Part shown: one piece after another, positions 26,771 through 35,245 of the stretch | How the letters are laid out: every line of letters starts with the position of its first letter | Position numbering within the stretch: position 1 is the first letter of the stretch | Notes under the pieces: model-generated | Database searches by the model: none | The model's input: only the letters and a program-made list of their open reading frames with translations | What the model was told of the DNA's origin: nothing | Position numbers and translations under genes: made by a program | DNA from: Enterococcus casseliflavus NBRC 100478 | GTDB taxonomy: Bacteria; Bacillota; Bacilli; Lactobacillales; Enterococcaceae | Reading direction: 5' to 3' | Assembly: GCF_001544095.1 (NCBI RefSeq) | Contig: NZ_BCPT01000004.1 | Location: 158,872 to 222,871, forward strand | Length of the DNA stretch: 64,000 nt

Positions 26771-26877
26771 GATATAATTTGTATCTATTTTTGTATTATT
26801 TGATATAAAAAATATCACATCAGTTGACGATACGAATCGTATCTTTTATACTGGAAACAGATGATATGAATTGTATC
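26771..26877. promoter_or_regulatory. Four-copy XRE operator array between divergent promoters
   Basis: Four 15-bp dyads with GATAY...RTATC arms lie at 26771-26785, 26802-26816, 26829-26843 (the perfect palindrome GATACGAATCGTATC) and 26863-26877. The plus-strand promoter TTGACG (26824-26829), 17 bp, TATACT (26847-26852) has the perfect dyad filling its spacer. The first dyad covers the likely -35 of the minus-strand promoter, whose -10 reads TATACT at about 26763-26758. Confidence 0.85.
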
Positions 26878-26897
26878 AAAAAGAATGGGGGAGGATC

Positions 26898-27263
26898 ATG
26901 GATACATCGATCGTAACAGTTGTCTTGCCGTCACTCATTACTGGTGTACTTACTTATTTGGCTACCCGAGTATCCAGCAAAGCGAATTTGGAACAAACGA
27001 ATATCGAAAATGCCCAAAAGCTTTACCTAAAATATGAACAGATCAATCAAGAATTGACCCATAAAATCGATCAGTTAGAAGAAGAAGTCCAAAAGACCGC
27101 CAAAACCTACCAAGAAGAAGTCTTGGTCTATCAAGGAAAGCTTGCTACTGCCCAAAGCGAACGGGATTTTTTGCGGGCAGAAAATCAGGTGCTGAAAGAA
27201 TTGCAGCGAGTGAATCAAGTGCCTGGGACGCGTGAAGGGAAGCAACATTCAGCCGTTGGCTAA
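26898..27263 (+). CDS. Small membrane-anchored coiled-coil protein
   Basis: A 121-residue protein of unknown function. Residues about 5-23 are a single hydrophobic helix (TVVLPSLITGVLTYLATRV). Residues about 30-105 are a charged heptad-like coiled coil (INQELTHKIDQLEEEVQK, RDFLRAENQVLKELQ). I chose the ATG at 26898 because GGGGGAGG precedes it; an upstream TTG at 26871 lies inside an operator. It is divergent from, and apparently repressed by, the XRE/ImmA pair. The form recalls small phage early-region membrane proteins, but no function can be assigned. Confidence 0.7.
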   Translation: MDTSIVTVVLPSLITGVLTYLATRVSSKANLEQTNIENAQKLYLKYEQINQELTHKIDQLEEEVQKTAKTYQEEVLVYQGKLATAQSERDFLRAENQVLKELQRVNQVPGTREGKQHSAVG

Positions 27264-27268
27264 TAGAA

Positions 27269-27302
27269 AAAAACTGCTTATCCGTCAATAAGCAGTTTTT
27301 TC
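27269..27302. terminator. Bidirectional terminator
   Basis: AAAACTGCTTAT pairs with ATAAGCAGTTTT, with A and T runs outside, between the convergent coiled-coil gene and the ABC exporter. Confidence 0.88.
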
Positions 27303-27304
27303 GA

Positions 27305-29056
27305 TTAGTTGATCATTTGTTCATTGACATAGGCAGCATAAAGCGGGTGGTTGTTGATCAATTGTGCATGGGTACCTTGACCGGTAATGGTGCCTTTTTC
27401 TATAAAGTAGATTTGGTCGGCATCCACGATGGTCGATAAGCGATGAGCGATCACTAATGTCGTGCGCCCTTCCATCAGATGATCCAACGCCCGCTGGACT
27501 TTTTCTTCTGACTGAGAATCTAGGCTGGCAGTCGCTTCATCCAGCATCAGCAGCTTGGGATCCCGCAAGAATGCTCGAGCGATGGCGATCCGTTGTTTTT
27601 GACCACCAGATAGTTTGACGCCGCGTTCACCGATTTGTGTTTCTAGTTTTTCGGGGAACTCTTGGACGAACTGATCGGCATAAGCCAATGCCAGTCCTTG
27701 CCACAATTCCTCCTCTGACAGTGTTCGGCCCAATCCGTATTGCAAGTTTTCCCGAATCGTACCAGCAAAGACCGCACTGTCTTGGGAAACATAGCCGATC
27801 TGTGCCCGCCAGTCCTGTAGATCAATGTCAGCTATCGGCTGATCTCCAATCAGCAAGCGCCCGCTGGTGGGTTCATAAAAGCGTTCTAGTAAAGCGAAGA
27901 TCGTGGATTTTCCGCCGCCGCTTGGTCCTGCAAAAGCAATCACGGTGTTGGGTTTGGCTTCAAAAGAAATGTTTTGCAAAATCGGCCGTTTGGGATCGTA
28001 ACTGAAATCGATTTGTTCTGCTCGTAAGACTGCGCCATCGATGGCGGCTTTGGGTGCTGCCTGGATCGGCTCCAGCGGCGTATCCAAAATTTCTTGGATC
28101 CGTTCCGTAGCACCCATCGCTTTTTGGACTTGTGAAAAGAACATCGCAAACGTCGTCACAGGCGCAATAATATTAAAGAGATACAGTAGAAAAGCGATCA
28201 ATGCGCCGCTCGTCAAGGTGCCGGCTTGCACACGGATCGCGCCATAACCGAGGATTCCTACGAGTAAGCCCAGCATGGCCGTCGTCATGATTGGCTGCAA
28301 AATCGCACTGACTTTCGCATCCTTGACCCCGAGGGTAAAAATTGCCCCAATGTTGCGCCGACCGTTTTCTTGTTCACTGGCTTCTCCGTTGCTGGCTTTG
28401 ATCAAACGGATCTCTGAGAGCTTTTCGCTGGCATCCGCATTGAAATCGGCGGTCGCTGCTTGCAACTGGCGTCCTAGTTTTGACATGATCTTGCCGATTG
28501 GCCACATGATCAAGGTGATCAAAGGCACCGCACTGAACATGATCGCAGCCATCTTCCAATCCATCAAAAACAAGATGATCATCGAACCGACCAATTGGAT
28601 CAAGCCAGTGACAAAGCTGGGAAATTGCGAGGTGACTAGTTCTTTGATCACGGAAGTATCATTGACGAGTCGCGAACTGCTTTCCCCCGACTTGTGGTCA
28701 TCAAAATAGCTGACTGGCAAATGCAGCAGATGTTTCCAAAGACGTTCCCGCAACGTTTTCACAGCACTTTCTCCCACATAGCGCAAGAGAAAACCGCCTA
28801 AAGTCCCTACGCCTAATTGCAGCACAAAGGCTAGGATCAAAACGACCAGCATGGAGGTGCTAAACGTGGGGGTGCCGCTGGCATCGACCAGTGTTTTCGT
28901 CAGCTGCGGCACGACCAAACTGGCGGCACTTGTGATCAGGCTAAAGAGCATCCCTAAAAGAAACAAGCCTTTTTTAGGATTGACACTGACGATCAGGTGG
29001 ATAAAGTCTTTCATTTTAAATTTGTTTTTGTTCACTGTTGGTGTCGTTGTTTCCAT
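27305..29056 (-). CDS. ABC-type multidrug exporter half-transporter (BmrA-like)
   Basis: A 583-residue fusion of a six-helix membrane domain (about 20-320) and a nucleotide-binding domain with Walker A GPSGGGKST, signature LSGGQKQR, Walker B KLLMLDEATASLD and His switch IAHRLST. It works as a homodimer exporting drugs or lipids. The start METTTPTVNKNK (ending base 29056) has GGAGG upstream; the longer frame to 29089 does not. It lies 59 bases after a MarR-type regulator in the same operon. Confidence 0.93.
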   Translation of the reverse strand: METTTPTVNKNKFKMKDFIHLIVSVNPKKGLFLLGMLFSLITSAASLVVPQLTKTLVDASGTPTFSTSMLVVLILAFVLQLGVGTLGGFLLRYVGESAVKTLRERLWKHLLHLPVSYFDDHKSGESSSRLVNDTSVIKELVTSQFPSFVTGLIQLVGSMIILFLMDWKMAAIMFSAVPLITLIMWPIGKIMSKLGRQLQAATADFNADASEKLSEIRLIKASNGEASEQENGRRNIGAIFTLGVKDAKVSAILQPIMTTAMLGLLVGILGYGAIRVQAGTLTSGALIAFLLYLFNIIAPVTTFAMFFSQVQKAMGATERIQEILDTPLEPIQAAPKAAIDGAVLRAEQIDFSYDPKRPILQNISFEAKPNTVIAFAGPSGGGKSTIFALLERFYEPTSGRLLIGDQPIADIDLQDWRAQIGYVSQDSAVFAGTIRENLQYGLGRTLSEEELWQGLALAYADQFVQEFPEKLETQIGERGVKLSGGQKQRIAIARAFLRDPKLLMLDEATASLDSQSEEKVQRALDHLMEGRTTLVIAHRLSTIVDADQIYFIEKGTITGQGTHAQLINNHPLYAAYVNEQMIN

Positions 29057-29115
29057 TCGTTTTCCTCCGCAGCAAGCAAGATGGCTCACCGCTTTTTCTT
29101 TTTAATTAGGTGTTA

Positions 29116-29961
29116 TTAGAAATCCTGCCAATCCTCCTCGGCTGCTTCGTCTTTAGAAGCGGAAGTCGGTCTTGCTTTGCGGTCTTGTCCAAACCCATAG
29201 GCATCAAAAAAGTTGCCTTTTACCCATGTGTACCGTGGATCATTCGCCTCGCTATTATCAAACGGCCCAAACGGCCCAAATGGCCGATTGCCAAACATGC
29301 CGCGATGTCCAGGAAACGGCATTTGCCGCATGGCTTCCTTGATCTGTTTTTTCGTTTGGCGTCGCTCATCAACGCCCATTTCTTGCCAAGTATCTTTCAT
29401 TTGTTGCCTCATTTTTCGGCGCTCGTCATTCGACATTTCCTGCCAATTTCCGCCCCATTGCTTCATCATTTCTTCCCGAATCTCTTGCATGGCTTGCAAA
29501 CGATCCATTGGGTCAATAAAGCGTTGTGCCTGCTGTTGGAAGTCCGTCTCCCATCCAGCAGCAATGTTTTCAAGAAGACGAGCAAATTCGGTTTGTTCCT
29601 CCTCTGAGAGCCCTGCAAAAAACGACTGACTGCTGGCTGCTTCTTTTTGTGCCAGTAATTTTTCTGCTTTTTTTCGGCCAGTTTCTGTCAGATAGATTCG
29701 TTTGATCCGTTTGTCAGCAGCATCTTCTTTGCGCTGAATATCGCCACTATTTTCCATTTTCTTCAATAGTTCCGCTAGAGAGCTTGGCCGTAGGTCTAAG
29801 ACTTCTGCAAGATAACTTTGCACCAAGCCGTCTTCTAAATTTAAAACGGCCAGGACACGTTGCTGTCCCGAAAGGCGCTGGTTGTTTTGACTCATAAAGG
29901 CATTGCTGGCTTCGCTGATAAAACGAAGCTGTTTCATTAAGTGGTCGGTCATTGTACTCAT
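29116..29961 (-). CDS. MarR-family regulator with long repeated C-terminal tail
   Basis: A 281-residue protein, almost twice the usual MarR length. Residues 1-145 are a normal winged helix (LVQSYLAEVLDLRPSSLAEL recognition region, DKRIKRIYLTETGRKKAE wing). Residues about 150-281 are extra: two adjacent 19-residue repeats, WQEMSNDERRKMRQQMKDT (173-191) and WQEMGVDERRQTKKQIKEA (192-210), then FGNRPFGPFGPFD and an acidic end. The start at 29961 has AAAGGAGTG. It is first in an operon with the ABC exporter and has GGTACC dyads in its promoter. The role of the tail is unknown. Confidence 0.88.
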   Translation of the reverse strand: MSTMTDHLMKQLRFISEASNAFMSQNNQRLSGQQRVLAVLNLEDGLVQSYLAEVLDLRPSSLAELLKKMENSGDIQRKEDAADKRIKRIYLTETGRKKAEKLLAQKEAASSQSFFAGLSEEEQTEFARLLENIAAGWETDFQQQAQRFIDPMDRLQAMQEIREEMMKQWGGNWQEMSNDERRKMRQQMKDTWQEMGVDERRQTKKQIKEAMRQMPFPGHRGMFGNRPFGPFGPFDNSEANDPRYTWVKGNFFDAYGFGQDRKARPTSASKDEAAEEDWQDF

Positions 29962-29984
29962 GGTGTACACTCCTTTTGGTTTAT

Positions 29985-30043
29985 CGTTCGGTACCTAACG
30001 ATATCGATGAGTTGATTATAGTTCGGTACCGAATGAATGTCAA
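29985..30043 (-). promoter_or_regulatory. Promoter and GGTACC operators of the marR-ABC operon
   Basis: On the minus strand TTGACA (30043-30038), 17 bp, TATAAT (30020-30015). The spacer holds the perfect palindrome TTCGGTACCGAA (30022-30033). A second dyad, CGTTCGGTACCTAACG (29985-30000), lies just downstream of the start site. The layout matches the other MarR operon at 14406-14470. Confidence 0.85.
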
Positions 30044-30089
30044 TAAGAAGCAGCTGAGATTTTTTTCTAACAAAAAGTAAGCAGAATGA

Positions 30090-30119
30090 TTGACTTACTA
30101 AAAGTAAGTTTGGTATGCT
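30090..30119 (+). promoter_or_regulatory. Promoter and TTAC-N5-GTAA operator of the flavin reductase pair
   Basis: TTGACT (30090-30095), 18 bp, TATGCT (30114-30119). The dyad ACTTAC-taaaa-GTAAGT overlaps the end of the -35 and the spacer (30094-30110). TTAC...GTAA dyads of this kind are used by HxlR/DUF24 redox regulators (YodB, CatR) over similar reductase genes; the link here is inference. Confidence 0.6.
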
Positions 30120-30162
30120 GAGTCCATCGTTAAAGAAACCACAACAAAAGGAGTACAAAAGA

Positions 30163-30768
30163 ATGGTCTTTGGATTTGGGAAAAAAGAACAGATAATTGA
30201 AAAAGAAGTAATTAAAGAGGTGTATCGCACCCCTGAAAAGAAAAAAGCGCAAAAAATCGGGATCATCGTTGGCAGTACGAGAGAAGGCCGCGTGAGTCCG
30301 CAAGTAGCCGATTATGTTTTACAAACAGCACGCGCGCATAGCGACCGCTCGTTTGAAATCATTGATATCAAAGACTATGACTTGCCCTTTATGGGTACAG
30401 GTGAAGTGAACCAAGCGTGGAACGAAAAAATCGCTGAGTTAGACGGCTACATCTTCATCGTACAAGAATACAATCATGGCATATCAGCTTCCTTGAAAAA
30501 TGCGTTGGACAGCGCTCGAGAGGAATGGTTCAACAAAGCAGCAGCGATCGTCAGCTATGGTTCGGCAGGAGGGATTCGTGCCGCTGAGCAAGTTCGCTTG
30601 ATTTTGGCGGAACAAAAAGTAGCCACGGTGCGCACCAATCCTGCCTTCAACTTATTTACTGATTTTGAAAACTTTGCCACCTTTACCCCTGGCGAGCATA
30701 TGACTGTAGGAATGAACGACATGTTGACGGAATTATTGGACTGGGCAGACACATTTGCCAATCGTTAA
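30163..30768 (+). CDS. NAD(P)H-dependent FMN reductase, N-terminally extended
   Basis: A 201-residue flavodoxin-fold reductase. Residues 1-30 (beginning MVFGFGKKEQIIEKEVIKEV) are a charged extension absent from the next gene. From residue 31, KIGIIVGSTREGRVSPQVAD is the FMN phosphate loop and VQEYNHGISASLKNALD the conserved PxYN-like loop of the NADPH-dependent FMN reductase family (PF03358), which includes azo- and quinone reductases. Start at 30163 with AAAGGAGTA. First of a tandem pair. Confidence 0.88.
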   Translation: MVFGFGKKEQIIEKEVIKEVYRTPEKKKAQKIGIIVGSTREGRVSPQVADYVLQTARAHSDRSFEIIDIKDYDLPFMGTGEVNQAWNEKIAELDGYIFIVQEYNHGISASLKNALDSAREEWFNKAAAIVSYGSAGGIRAAEQVRLILAEQKVATVRTNPAFNLFTDFENFATFTPGEHMTVGMNDMLTELLDWADTFANR

Positions 30769-30804
30769 GAAAACAAAATAAGACAACCTTAGGAGGAACC
30801 TATC

Positions 30805-31326
30805 ATGAAATTTGGTATTATTTTAGGCAGTACAAGAGAAGGACGCGTAAGTCCGCAAGTCGGAGCATATATTCAAGAAATTGCTAATCAACGGTCAGAG
30901 CATCAGTTTGAGATCGTTGATGTAAAGGCATTTGATTTACCGTTTATGGGAACGGCTGAGCCAAACTTGGCATGGAACAAAAAAATTTCTGAATTAGATG
31001 GCTATATCTTCATCGTGCAAGAATACAACCACGGTTTTGCAGCTTCCTTGAAAAATGCCGTAGATTCTGCTCGGGAAGAATGGTTTGATAAAGCTGCTGG
31101 GATTGTCAGCTACGGTTCTGGCGGTGGGATTCGGGCCGCTGAACAATTGCGCAACGTATTAGCTGAACAAAAAGTTGCCACCGTGCGGACCAACCCAGCC
31201 TTCAACTTATTTACTGATTTTGAAAGTTTCAGTACCTTCAAACCCGGTGAGCACATGGCTGCGGGTGTCAATGATATGCTAGATGAATTGTTGTTGTGGT
31301 CAACGGCTTTTGCCACGATTCGCTGA
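30805..31326 (+). CDS. NAD(P)H-dependent FMN reductase, second copy
   Basis: A 173-residue paralogue of the preceding protein without its N-terminal extension; by eye well over half of the residues are identical, including GSTREGRVSPQV and RTNPAFNLFTDFE. Site AGGAGGAAC precedes the ATG, and the gap is only 36 bases. A tandem duplication is the simplest origin. Probably a cytosolic quinone, azo or nitro reductase. Confidence 0.9.
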   Translation: MKFGIILGSTREGRVSPQVGAYIQEIANQRSEHQFEIVDVKAFDLPFMGTAEPNLAWNKKISELDGYIFIVQEYNHGFAASLKNAVDSAREEWFDKAAGIVSYGSGGGIRAAEQLRNVLAEQKVATVRTNPAFNLFTDFESFSTFKPGEHMAAGVNDMLDELLLWSTAFATIR

Positions 31327-31364
31327 TCTGTTTTTAAGACGCAATCATTTATAAGCGATCCTTT

Positions 31365-31398
31365 GCTGTTTCATCCCATGGATGGAACAGCTTTTTTG
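31365..31398 (+). terminator. Terminator of the flavin reductase pair
   Basis: GCTGTTTCATCC pairs with GGATGGAACAGC with one mismatch, followed by six T residues. Confidence 0.85.
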
Positions 31399-31550
31399 GC
31401 GTCTGCCAATCAAGGGTTCGATTGGCAAGGGTGTTTCACTGAAAGAAAGACCAAAAATCGGGTATACTAGAAGAACAGAAGATGCGGGCAACTGCTTTCG
31501 ATTTTTCCAAAAACGAGCACGCAACCAGTAACAGAGGAGTGAACAAGAGC

Positions 31551-32384
31551 ATGAATCTACTTTTTGCGATTGATGATCGGTTCAGCGAACAATTAAAAAC
31601 AACGTTATATTCAATCAAACGTCATACGACAGCAGCATCTTTCGATGTCTATGTCTTACAAGAAAAAGAATTGAAACAAGGTGCAGAGCTCAAGGCTTTT
31701 TGTCAAAAGCTGGCGATGACCTATCATCCCATCATCATCGGTTCTGGCTCGATTTTTAAAACCGCGCCAGTCAGTGATCGCTACCCTGAGTCGATCTACT
31801 ATCGATTATTGGCACAAAATTACTTGCCGCAGCAAGTGGAAAAAATCCTGTATCTGGATGCGGATATTTTGTGCATCAATGATTTGCGCCCCTTGTATGA
31901 GCTGACGTTAGGGGATTTTCTGTATGCCGCTGCCAGTCATTCCAAGCTGACAGAAGTGACGACGGTCATCAATAAAGTCCGTTTGCGCAATTATGAGTCA
32001 GAAGGCTACTATAATTCAGGTGTCTTGCTGATGAATGTGCACCAGCTGCGGCAAGAGGTCAAAGAAACAGAGATCGCTGCGTTCATTGAGAAAAATCATT
32101 TGAACCTCTTTTTGCCAGATCAAGACATTTTGAATGGGTTGTACGGCGATCGGGTGCTGGCGATTCCTGATCAGCTCTATAACTATGATGTACGGAAAAA
32201 CCGTACGTATGAAACGATCAGTTTAGGGGAATGGAGTTTGGATTGGGTCATCGAGCATACCGTTTTGTTACATTTTTGCGGCAAAGAGAAGCCATGGAAA
32301 AAAGGCTACCGCAGCCGCTACGGGGCGCTATACAAATATGTAGAAAATGAACGCCGGAAGTTTGAAGAGGAACAATCAAAGTAG
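31551..32384 (+). CDS. Family 8 glycosyltransferase
   Basis: A 277-residue GT-A enzyme of CAZy family GT8: MNLLFAIDDRFSEQLKTTLY at the N terminus, the metal-binding DxD in KILYLDADILCIND (about 97-110), YYNSGVLLMN, LPDQDILN and the late HFCGKEKPW. These are the LgtC/GspA-type retaining galactosyl- or glucosyltransferase motifs. The start at 31551 follows AGAGGAG. It is monocistronic; the acceptor (lipid, cell-wall polymer or protein) is unknown. Confidence 0.9.
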   Translation: MNLLFAIDDRFSEQLKTTLYSIKRHTTAASFDVYVLQEKELKQGAELKAFCQKLAMTYHPIIIGSGSIFKTAPVSDRYPESIYYRLLAQNYLPQQVEKILYLDADILCINDLRPLYELTLGDFLYAAASHSKLTEVTTVINKVRLRNYESEGYYNSGVLLMNVHQLRQEVKETEIAAFIEKNHLNLFLPDQDILNGLYGDRVLAIPDQLYNYDVRKNRTYETISLGEWSLDWVIEHTVLLHFCGKEKPWKKGYRSRYGALYKYVENERRKFEEEQSK

Positions 32385-32417
32385 CTGTCATTGAATATAA
32401 TCAAAATTACCTTGAAA

Positions 32418-32446
32418 GAAACGTCCACACGGCCGTTTCTTTTTTT
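32418..32446 (+). terminator. Terminator after the GT8 gene
   Basis: GAAACG (32418-32423) pairs with CGTTTC (32434-32439), followed by seven T residues. Confidence 0.75.
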
Positions 32447-32524
32447 AAGCGTTCTATTCTGCTTTTTTTCGATTCGATGGTACGATTAAATGAGAGAGTC
32501 ATGAAAAAAGAAGGAGTGGAGAAC

Positions 32525-32992
32525 ATGAAATTTTTGATTTGGCTGGTCTGTGTGATCGGCATCGAAGCAACAGGAATCATCTCGAGTTTGTTTGCAGGAG
32601 ACATCGCTGGAACGTATGCGCAAATGGAAAAACCTTTTTTAGCCCCTCCTGGTGGGATCATTGGGATCGTTTGGACGATTTTGTATGCCTTTATGGGAAC
32701 AGCGTTGTATCTGTTGATCGTAGCCAAAGTCAATCCAGCGCTTAAAAAGAATGCCTATATCTTCTTTGCGATCCAGCAAGTACTAAACTTCTTGTGGAGT
32801 ATCGTTTTCTTTGGCTGGAATGCTTACTGGGCAGGAACGGTCATTATTGTCTTGTTAGTCCTATCAGTGATTATTTGCATGATCCTCTTTGCTCGCATCG
32901 ACAAAAAAGCAATGTACTTGTTTATTCCTTATTTGATTTGGTGTCTGTACGCAGGCTACTTAACGATTGGCTTAACTTTATTGAATGCCTGA
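32525..32992 (+). CDS. tspO: TspO/MBR family tryptophan-rich sensory protein
   Basis: A 155-residue membrane protein with five helices. MEKPFLAPPGGIIGIVWTIL (about 36-55) is the conserved loop and second helix of TspO, and NFLWSIVFFGWNAYWAG the tryptophan-rich third helix. TspO proteins bind porphyrins and can degrade protoporphyrin IX; bacterial roles are mostly in stress response. Site AAGGAGTGGAG precedes the ATG. Confidence 0.93.
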   Translation: MKFLIWLVCVIGIEATGIISSLFAGDIAGTYAQMEKPFLAPPGGIIGIVWTILYAFMGTALYLLIVAKVNPALKKNAYIFFAIQQVLNFLWSIVFFGWNAYWAGTVIIVLLVLSVIICMILFARIDKKAMYLFIPYLIWCLYAGYLTIGLTLLNA

Positions 32993-32996
32993 TAGA

Positions 32997-33036
32997 AAAA
33001 CCCTCTTCCAAGCGTCGTGTTGGAAGAGGGTTTTTT
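32997..33036. terminator. Bidirectional terminator between tspO and pepF
   Basis: AAAAACCCTCTTCCAA pairs with TTGGAAGAGGGTTTTTT, giving T runs on both strands for convergent genes. Confidence 0.92.
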
Positions 33037-33039
33037 CTT

Positions 33040-34845
33040 TTAGATATAGTCTTCAGTCAATTCCATAAAGCTGGCAACATCTTTTAGGACCATATCGATC
33101 CCTGCTTGCCAGAAGTCTGGTTTTGTTAAATCAACACCAAGGTGTTTTTGCGCCAGTTCTTCCGTCGTCATTGAAGCAGTATCTTGCAATAAAGCAATGT
33201 ACTCTTCTTCAAAGCTAGACCCTTTTTCATTGGCATACGCATAGATCCCCATGCTAAAGAGGTAACCAAAGGTGTAAGGGAAGTTGTAAAACGGCACATC
33301 ATCAATAAAGAAGTGCAATTTGGCTGCCCAGAAATGTGGATGATAAGTTGCTAACCCATCCGCATAGCTTTCTTTTTGCGCCGCTGTCATCATTTCCGTG
33401 ATTTGCTCCGCTGAAACTAAGCCGTTTTGACGGGCTTGGTAGAAGCTGTTTTCAAAAATAAAGCGTGCATGGATGTTCATGAACATCGCGATCGCATTTT
33501 GCATTTTGGCATCCAATAGATTGATTTTTTCTTCCTTCGTTGTCGCTTCTTTGAGGGTTGCATCAGCAACGATCAATTCAGCAAAGGTACTTGCTGTTTC
33601 GGCAACGTTCATGGCATAGTTGCGGTTTAATTCCGGCAGCTCCCAAAGAACGCTGCTGTGAAACGCGTGACCTAACTCATGGGCAAGCGTCGCTACTTCG
33701 TTGACTGAATTGCTGTAGGTCATGAAAATACGTGACTCTTTGGTTTCTGGCAAGCTGGTGCAATAGCCGCCAGGACGTTTGCCAGGACGATCTTCTGCTT
33801 CGATCCAGCTTTTTTCAAAAGCAACTTGGGCAAAGTCAGCCATTTTAGGACTGAACTTACGGAAGTTGGTCAAAATAAAGTCAGCTGCTTCATCAAAGGT
33901 GTAGGTTCTTTCTTCCATGTCACCAAGGATGATCGGTGCATCTTGGTCTTGCCATTCCATTTTTTCTTTGCCGAAAAGCTGGGCTTTGCGGGTCAAGAAA
34001 TCAACGATCGGCTGTTTGTTCTTTTGGATCGTGCCCCACATAGCATCCAATGTCGCTTTTTGCAGACGATTGTATTCTAATGGTTCTTTCAAGTAATCAG
34101 TGACCCCGTGAAGCTTGAAGGTAGAAAGGCGGAAGCCGTCTAAATGGTTCAAGGTATCTGCAAAGAGGTCTTCTTTTTCTGCCCACGTCTTTTCCCAAGT
34201 GTCAAATAAACGCGCACGAACTTCTGGATCTGGATCACCCATCATTTTATTGAAGGCTTGACCAGCGGACAAGTTGATCGTCGTGCCGTCTTCTTGAAGG
34301 AAAGGAATTTCGATTGAGGCAACGATCGTATCGTAATGTTGGCTCCAAGCATTTAAGCCATCTAAATTTAACGTGTTGATGATGGTTTCTTCTGCTTCGG
34401 ATAACAATTCTTTGCCGTCGCGACGAATCTCGCTTAGACGAAAGGCGATTGGTGCTAAGTTTTCCGCGGTAAGTAATGCGGTCCAATCATCCTCAGAAAT
34501 TTCTGTCAATTTTTTCGAGAAAACGGTTTGTGCTGCTTGCAGTGCTGGCAGTTTTGCGTAGAGGTCGCCGGTCAGGATTTTGGCTTTGCTGTCGTTGACA
34601 TTCGCTGAAAGCAAGGCATTGATAAAGCTGCCACATTGTGAAAATCCTTGATTGATTGTGCCAGAAAGTTCGATTAATTCCTCTAATTTTGTCGCATTGT
34701 CTGAAGCGTTTGGTACCCAAGCGTCAACTTTTTCACGGTAAGTTTTGATTTCTTCTTCCAGTTGGTTCATGCGTTCTTTTAATTGAACAGAATCACTGCC
34801 TCCTGGAAAAATTGTTTCTAGATCCCAATTGATTGAATAGGTCAT
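33040..34845 (-). CDS. M3B oligoendopeptidase F family peptidase
   Basis: A 601-residue cytosolic zinc peptidase: PepF/M3 N-terminal helical region, then the catalytic HELGHAFHS (HExxH) and downstream ETASTFAELIVAD supplying the third zinc ligand. The start MTYSINWDLETIFPGGSDS is typical of the PepF/M3 (TIGR02290) group. The longer frame to 34914 has no ribosome binding site, while AAAGGGG precedes 34845. A minus-strand TATACT near 34886-34881 with TTGCGA upstream is the likely promoter. It degrades short peptides. Confidence 0.93.
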   Translation of the reverse strand: MTYSINWDLETIFPGGSDSVQLKERMNQLEEEIKTYREKVDAWVPNASDNATKLEELIELSGTINQGFSQCGSFINALLSANVNDSKAKILTGDLYAKLPALQAAQTVFSKKLTEISEDDWTALLTAENLAPIAFRLSEIRRDGKELLSEAEETIINTLNLDGLNAWSQHYDTIVASIEIPFLQEDGTTINLSAGQAFNKMMGDPDPEVRARLFDTWEKTWAEKEDLFADTLNHLDGFRLSTFKLHGVTDYLKEPLEYNRLQKATLDAMWGTIQKNKQPIVDFLTRKAQLFGKEKMEWQDQDAPIILGDMEERTYTFDEAADFILTNFRKFSPKMADFAQVAFEKSWIEAEDRPGKRPGGYCTSLPETKESRIFMTYSNSVNEVATLAHELGHAFHSSVLWELPELNRNYAMNVAETASTFAELIVADATLKEATTKEEKINLLDAKMQNAIAMFMNIHARFIFENSFYQARQNGLVSAEQITEMMTAAQKESYADGLATYHPHFWAAKLHFFIDDVPFYNFPYTFGYLFSMGIYAYANEKGSSFEEEYIALLQDTASMTTEELAQKHLGVDLTKPDFWQAGIDMVLKDVASFMELTEDYI

Positions 34846-35245
34846 TCCTATCAAACCCCTTTCTTTTCCTACGATCTTATTAAGTATAGCATAGCCACAT
34901 TTAGTCGCAACCATCGGATTTTTTTAATCGAAAAAGGAAAGCTATTGGTTGAAAAAGTTCTTTTCTTTCGTAAGCTTTGCCTGCATTGGGCGGGGAGGTC
35001 AAAATCAAAGAAAAGAACAAAATCGATCATTTTTTGATTCTCATCAAATTCTTATTTAAAAATTGCTGAATAAATATTACATAAAAAAAAATAACAACGA
35101 GTAAAAAAACGCTCGCAAGAAGATATTCACTCTTTATTGCATAATGACAAATGCTTTGCATAATGAAGGCGAAATACGTCGCTTGGTAAGCGCATACATT
35201 CTTGTACTATGTAGGCGTAATCAAAACAAAGGAGGATGTAAAGAA
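34846..35245 (+). promoter_or_regulatory. Control region of the arc operon
   Basis: The two direct repeats TTGCATAATGA (35137-35147 and 35156-35166, 19 bp apart) resemble ArgR boxes (TNTGCATAANNATTCA family). A cre-like site GGTAAGCGCATACA (35185-35198) matches the CcpA consensus TGNAARCGNWWWCA except at the first base. Two promoters are possible: TTGCAT-16-CATAAT (35137-35164), or TTGGTA-16-TACTAT (35183-35210), in which the cre would cover the -35. Argininine induction and glucose repression are inferred. The PepF promoter is at the left end. Confidence 0.55.
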
